DNA from: Psococerastis gibbosa
Taxonomy: Eukaryota; Arthropoda; Insecta; Psocodea; Psocidae
DNA: 64,000 nt
Direction: 5' to 3'
Assembly (NCBI GenBank): GCA_963971405.1
Contig: OZ020488.1
Location: forward strand, 23,145,089-23,209,088
Position numbers and translations under genes: made by a program. Position 1 is the stretch's first letter. Each line of letters starts with the position of its first letter. Below the pieces are notes generated by a model. That model saw only the letters and a program-made list of their open reading frames with translations. It was not told the DNA's origin and did no database searches. This document shows positions 59,826 to 64,000 of this stretch, piece after piece.

Positions 59826-61989
59826 ATGTTTATCTACCTGACAGTTGTCGTTTTAGCCGTTGCGGGGGCAGTTCAGTGTCGGGTAAACCTGCCTGCCGAA
59901 CTCCAGGAGATGATGAGACATCTCGCAAATGTCTGCGAGACGGAGACTGGGGTTGATCGAGGTATGTGAGGAATTGTTAGGGTACTTATGCATGTGGTAT
60001 TGTGGTTGCCCAAATCCAAGTAACCTATTTTTTAAATTTAAAAATAAAATAAAAACTGATAAGTACTACAAAAATGTGCAAGAGTACTACTTTTTTTAAA
60101 AGTACAATACTCTTCTGCGGGCATTTTTATTTTTTGAAGGAAAATGATAATCTTAGAAATTAATTTAAATTTTAAAAAAATCGCTTGAATTCAAACCCAA
60201 TTCAGGCGAGAGGCACCTTCTTATATTATGATGAGAGTTGCCCCTGTATTAGTCCTCTAATCATGCTTTCCAATGAAAGAGACAAGCCTACTGCTTGCTA
60301 CTGCTCAACATGGCCAGTATCTAGCTCTCCGTATCTAGCTCAGGCGGTATTAATGCATTTCGACACCTTTTGCATATACATGCTCCTTAGACCTCAACTA
60401 ACTAACTAAGTTTCGCATGTCCATGGCCTAATAAAGAACTTGGCAAGATTGCCCATCTCAGACCTTTAACAGGCAAAAGAACACGGCCAGCTTTTATGTC
60501 AGAAATCATTAAAAGGCTAAACTTTTGGAACGTCTAAGGAACGATGGAAAGTTTTGGAGGCCTGTTTTCACACGAAAAGGTTTGGTTGTGATACAATAGT
60601 TTCTAACTGATTTCAGGAATAATTGAAGCTGCCAGGAAGTTTGAACTGAAAGATGATCCCAAACTGAAGTGTTTTTTTAAGTGCATGATGGTCAATATGC
60701 AAGTGGTATGTAATGCGAACTCTGTTTCCAAATAATATACAATATTCGAAGGCTAGACCTACCTTTTGTCCTATATGCATTATAGCTACTGTTCACTACA
60801 ATAAATGAGTGTTAGCCATAGTCCGTAAACATTTCACCTTTCAATAATTCCCATGAACCTAAATTATAGTAAGACTTTTCAACCGGTGATGGGCAAAAGG
60901 TTCCCTTGGTGACATTTTGGAACTTCCTCAACTAAGGTATGCGAGTACCCTTAAAAATCACTTGGTATCATCCGAAAATCAGAGTTAGCCGTGCTGAGCG
61001 TGTTGAACTCATTGCAACACTTTCGTGTTACAATGTGTTTATGAGATCTACCCGCAGAACACCCAGAGAACATTACATATATTACATTATGTATTATATT
61101 ATATTATATATTACATTACATAACAAATAATTATAAATAAAGGTCTAAAACACTTACAAATTTTAGAATATTTTATCTATTTATTTAGATTTATGTCATA
61201 TTATTTTATTTTTACATTATCGCTTCAAAATATCTTTAAGTTCAGTAAAAGGCATATTGTAATTTTTTTTTTGTGTTTGTTCTAAATTTTAAAAAACTGT
61301 CAGTAAAATACCGTACTTTAATTTCCTTAGGCAAAGCATTAAAAACCTTGACGGCTCTGAAATTTCGCGATTGATTAAAGTGCACAAAGAGCGCCGCATA
61401 CTGGGATTGGTTAAAATCCTCAGTAGAGGTCGCCATCACTGTTGATAACCTCTCACTAGGGTTGGTACAGTGACAATCCACACTAGGTAACATCTTGGCC
61501 AGAAGGCGATGTTCACATTCGCTCAATCTACATTCTTCTTCAGCCAACGCCCGTCCTTGGCTGGTGGGCCATTAGACACCGTGCCGTATAGTAGAGCTGA
61601 GCCATTCCCTCCTGGGTCGTGTTGGCACGGCTCCGCTGCGGCATAGCTAAGACGCAGGAATATAGCTAGCTCGTTTTGTCGAACTTCGAAAAATGCGTCC
61701 AACGTGAACTTTTGCTCGGACGCGAGCTATGTCACCCAATACAAGAGTAGCTAGCCTACAGTTTGAAATTTAAAATAATAAAATAATTATTTTCTAGCTC
61801 AACGACGATGGTAATCTTGATCACGACGTGATAGAGCAGACAATGGCAGAGGAACTGAAGAAGGTAGGCGCCCTGGAAGTTGTTGAGATGTGCAAGGGGA
61901 CCAAGGGCACCGACAACTGTGACACGGCCTTCCAACTCATAAAATGCTTCCTCAAGAATGGCAAAGACCTTGCCGAGCTCTTCCTTTAA
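59826..61989 (+). CDS. odorant-binding protein (PBP/GOBP family), 3 exons
   Basis: Secreted carrier of small hydrophobic ligands, by family in sensillum lymph or other extracellular fluid. Exons are 59826-59961, 60617-60705 and 61798-61989, giving 138 codons and a TAA stop. Both introns start GTATGT; the acceptors read TTTCAG and TTCTAG; intron phases are 1 and 0. Residues 1-18 form a hydrophobic signal peptide (FIYLTVVVLAVAGAVQ), with cleavage likely before R19. The six mature cysteines are C37, C64, C68, C107, C116 and C125, spaced 26, 3, 38, 8 and 8, which matches the classic OBP signature (X3 between C2 and C3, X8 between C5 and C6). The mature length of about 120 residues is usual for the family. 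The in-frame ATG at 59745 is less likely as the start because it would place 27 polar residues before the signal peptide. Exons are more GC-rich than their surroundings and have no disablements. No neighbouring OBP exon was seen. The family call is firm; ligand and orthologue are unknown. Confidence 0.95.
59962..60616 (+). other. OBP intron 1
   Basis: 655-bp phase-1 intron between the exon carrying the signal peptide and C1 and the exon carrying C2 and C3. It is AT-rich and holds no repeat or ORF I recognise. Confidence 0.9.
60706..61797 (+). other. OBP intron 2
   Basis: 1092-bp phase-0 intron just after the C2-X3-C3 exon. It carries an antisense LINE C-terminal fragment (61242-61570, listed separately) and an AT-only stretch near 61075-61130. 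Confidence 0.9.
61242..61570 (-). mobile_element. LINE reverse-transcriptase C-terminal fragment in OBP intron 2
   Basis: On the minus strand an open frame of about 100 codons ends with FRAVKVFNALPKEIKVRY, then SFLKFRTNTKKKL. This is the VFNxLPxEIK...F..xLKxxL signature that closes the ORF of Jockey/CR1-type non-LTR retrotransposons. No catalytic reverse-transcriptase motif remains, so it is a 5'-truncated insertion antisense to the host gene. Family level is inference. Confidence 0.55.
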
Positions 61990-62224
61990 ATTTTCAAGAC
62001 GTTGGAATTTGGAATTGGAATAGCTACTTATACATATAAAAATTAACTTGGAGCTAAGCGGTAAATCAATAGCACATAATAGTTCACCGAAAGCATTGCA
62101 CAATATATCGTCGTACTCTTGCAGTACGTCACATTGAAATCTTTTGTGGCTAATGATACTTTCTTATTCCTTTCGCAAAATTGAACTAGATACTACTAAT
62201 ATACAATAGCACTTTTAGGGTCTG

Positions 62225-62350
62225 TGAGAGTACTGTCAGGACATGTCAAGATATCTACTTGTCCTGGTGGTCAGGACATGTAGAGTTGACTTTCACCCGA
62301 AAGGTTATTGGTTTGAGCCCCACACTTGCTACATTTCCTAGTCACGCTTT
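62225..62350 (+). repeat. dispersed repeat, possible decayed SINE, copy downstream of OBP
   Basis: Shares an ordered set of blocks with 6090-6195: GGACATGTAGAGT, then CCGAAAGGTTATTGGT (CCAGAAAGGTTGTTGGT in the other copy), then ACTTGCTACATTTCCTAGTC. The segment GGTTTGAGCCC resembles a degenerate RNA polymerase III B box, hence the SINE suggestion. An upstream A box is not clear. Confidence 0.35.
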
Positions 62351-62373
62351 GGACGACTATGTTGGTGCCACAC

Positions 62374-62379
62374 AATAAA
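62374..62379 (+). promoter_or_regulatory. candidate poly(A) signal of the OBP gene
   Basis: AATAAA hexamer 385 bp after the stop, the first canonical one downstream. A TATAAA variant lies much nearer, around 62035, and could be the one used. A repeat-like segment lies between stop and hexamer. Confidence 0.3.
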
Positions 62380-63856
62380 TTGCCGTACCGTACATAAAAA
62401 TAAGAAACTTTGAATCAATAGCCTGCAAAAATTTAAAGCAGTTCCCTTTTCAAATTCTTTTGCACACTGAGAATTTTAGGAATGTCGTCATGTTCTTTTT
62501 AGTTTTGTGGTAAAATGGGGTGGATGAACGAAACAACTAAGGGGCCCGGAGAAAATGTTTTGAATATGTGGGCGTAAAATAGTGAGATTGTATCATTTCT
62601 TAGTATGAGTTTCCAGAAAAGCAAGTTTTAGTTTTTTCACGGCGGACGCCGGGCCATTGTCTGCGGCCCTGTTTGTTATATACAATATTCGATCCAATAA
62701 ATTTGTGTATCGAAAAATTGGAAAGTGTAATACCTAAATTCAGATTCAAATCGTATACGTCAACATAAACACTCCAAATATTTCTTCGAATAAACAATCA
62801 TGGCAATCAGGGCAATTGATGAATTTTTTTTTACGTTTTAATGAAAATTCAAAGGCCTATGTGTTTTGAATACAATAATATTTTATTGTGAAGTATTCTG
62901 GGTGTGGAAAGTGGCTAAACATGCAAACAATGCAAAAAAAATGTTAGCGGCACCAAAAAACTAGCATACTCGATGAACTGGGAAGATATGGAGGAAGATG
63001 CTGTATAAAACTGACAAATAGAAAATGCCCCGCATCCGCAAAGTCGGGGAAGCTGAAGCAAGGGCTCGGGTAAATAGTCAGGGAGCGTCAGAACTGGGGA
63101 GACGAGAAGCAAGCAAAAACTGAGGGATTAATCAACAAATAGCAAACGAGGACTTTGTTTTTCCCTCCAAACATTATACTGGAGAGATAAAAACACTTGG
63201 CTCCCTAAATGACGTCACATATATATTTCTTAACGTCAAAACATCAAATCTAACTAGTAAAATCTCGTAAGAGCTCAACAATACGACGGAGAAATGTTTT
63301 CGTTTTATCGTGAGCATTAATCCGGGTTTACCTCCATCTCCTCATGCTTTCACTCACAACGCAAAACCTCAGAAATTTTTTTTAATTTTAGTTTCTGTTT
63401 TCTCATGAAAAATCTGCTTTCAAGAATTTTTCTCGGGGGGAAACATAGTTGCGACATATTTCCAGCCTTACATTCAGTATACACCGTATCTGTTTACTCT
63501 CGCCATTAACGGCGTCGTTTCCTGCAAATTTATACTTGCAAGCCAACATCTTTCTCCTCTTTACTACTTGTAGCTCTATTATGGTTATATCTGTCTGTCT
63601 CACTTTATCGAAGGTATAACGATAGAATAGAATGTAGAAACGCGAAAAAAATACATTCAAAGTATCTCAAAGGCAGAATCATTACCTACGATGACCATTA
63701 ATATAGGCTACCAAACTTACATTTTCAGACACACTATGTAGTTGTTTTTAATTTCTTATGTAAAATATTCAAATCAAATAAACCTCTATCGTATGTAGAG
63801 TATACTATAAGTACAAAAAGTGACTGCTAAATGTTCTTGTGCAGGCTTATGGAATA
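62380..63856. other. no recognisable feature
   Basis: Downstream of the OBP gene; short chance ORFs only, no neighbouring OBP exon seen. Confidence 0.5.
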
Positions 63857-63935
63857 ACACGGGTTAATCCTTTGGGGTCCCCCTACCACCAATTACTGTA
63901 ATATGCTGTGAATTATTATCATTATAATTTTGTGG
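63857..63935 (+). mobile_element. LINE-like 3' tail, second copy
   Basis: CGGGTTAATCCTTTGGGGTC and CCCCTACCACCAATTACTGT match the 16842 tail; it ends in a degenerate ATT-rich tract. Confidence 0.5.
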
Positions 63936-64000
63936 TAGCACTACACTACCAACAAAAACTTAGAAATTTAAATAAGATGAAGGTATAAAACATGACTATT

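Noticed and set aside
61756-62103. 115-codon minus-strand ORF
   Set aside because: It is the antisense shadow of OBP exon 3.

Overview
The window looks like nuclear DNA of an insect, most probably a hemipteran; a planthopper or other auchenorrhynchan is my guess, not something the sequence proves. It is AT-rich, lacks bacterial gene organisation, has GT-AG introns, and is dense with decayed non-LTR (LINE) retrotransposon tails, miniature inverted-repeat elements (MITEs), foldback elements and microsatellites. I see one gene with high confidence: a classic six-cysteine odorant-binding protein (OBP, PBP/GOBP family) on the + strand at 59826-61989. It has three exons, 138 codons, and a signal peptide at its start.

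Layout. At 0-10 kb: a dispersed retroposon-like repeat (two copies), a foldback element with hammerhead-ribozyme-like cores (4283-4550), a PIF/Harbinger-like hairpin element (3281-3663), a hAT MITE with an exact 8-bp target duplication (6698-6860), a tRNA-like hairpin element (around 7.5 kb) and a LINE tail (9.1-9.4 kb). At 10-24 kb: more hairpin elements, an ~840-bp inverted-terminal element (13.6-14.4 kb), another tRNA-like hairpin (17.1 kb), and a LINE reverse-transcriptase C-terminus (17.9-18.5 kb). At 24-34 kb: a hAT element (25952-26487) carrying a second hammerhead-like foldback inserted with a 12-bp target duplication, a third tRNA-like copy, a further hAT MITE (31455-31627) and a second copy of the ~840-bp element. 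At 34-53 kb: scattered LINE remnants, including an RNase H domain (41.7-42.3 kb), a 6.8-kb stretch with no recognisable repeat (42.3-49.05 kb), a tandem duplication (51.5-52.0 kb) and more LINE tails. At 53-64 kb: a possible orphan exon (54847-54917), a second tandem duplication (56.5-57.1 kb), a hAT element with a nested LINE tail (57720-58405), a decayed hammerhead-like foldback copy (59.1-59.4 kb), then the OBP gene, with an antisense LINE fragment in its second intron.

Apart from the OBP, the main biology is mobile DNA: two families of inverted foldback elements whose arms carry hammerhead-like catalytic cores, several families of non-autonomous DNA elements with readable target duplications, and hairpin elements with a tRNA-like promoter in the loop. 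No autonomous transposase, CRISPR array, rRNA or intact tRNA gene was found. All family assignments rest on motifs read by eye; no database search was possible.
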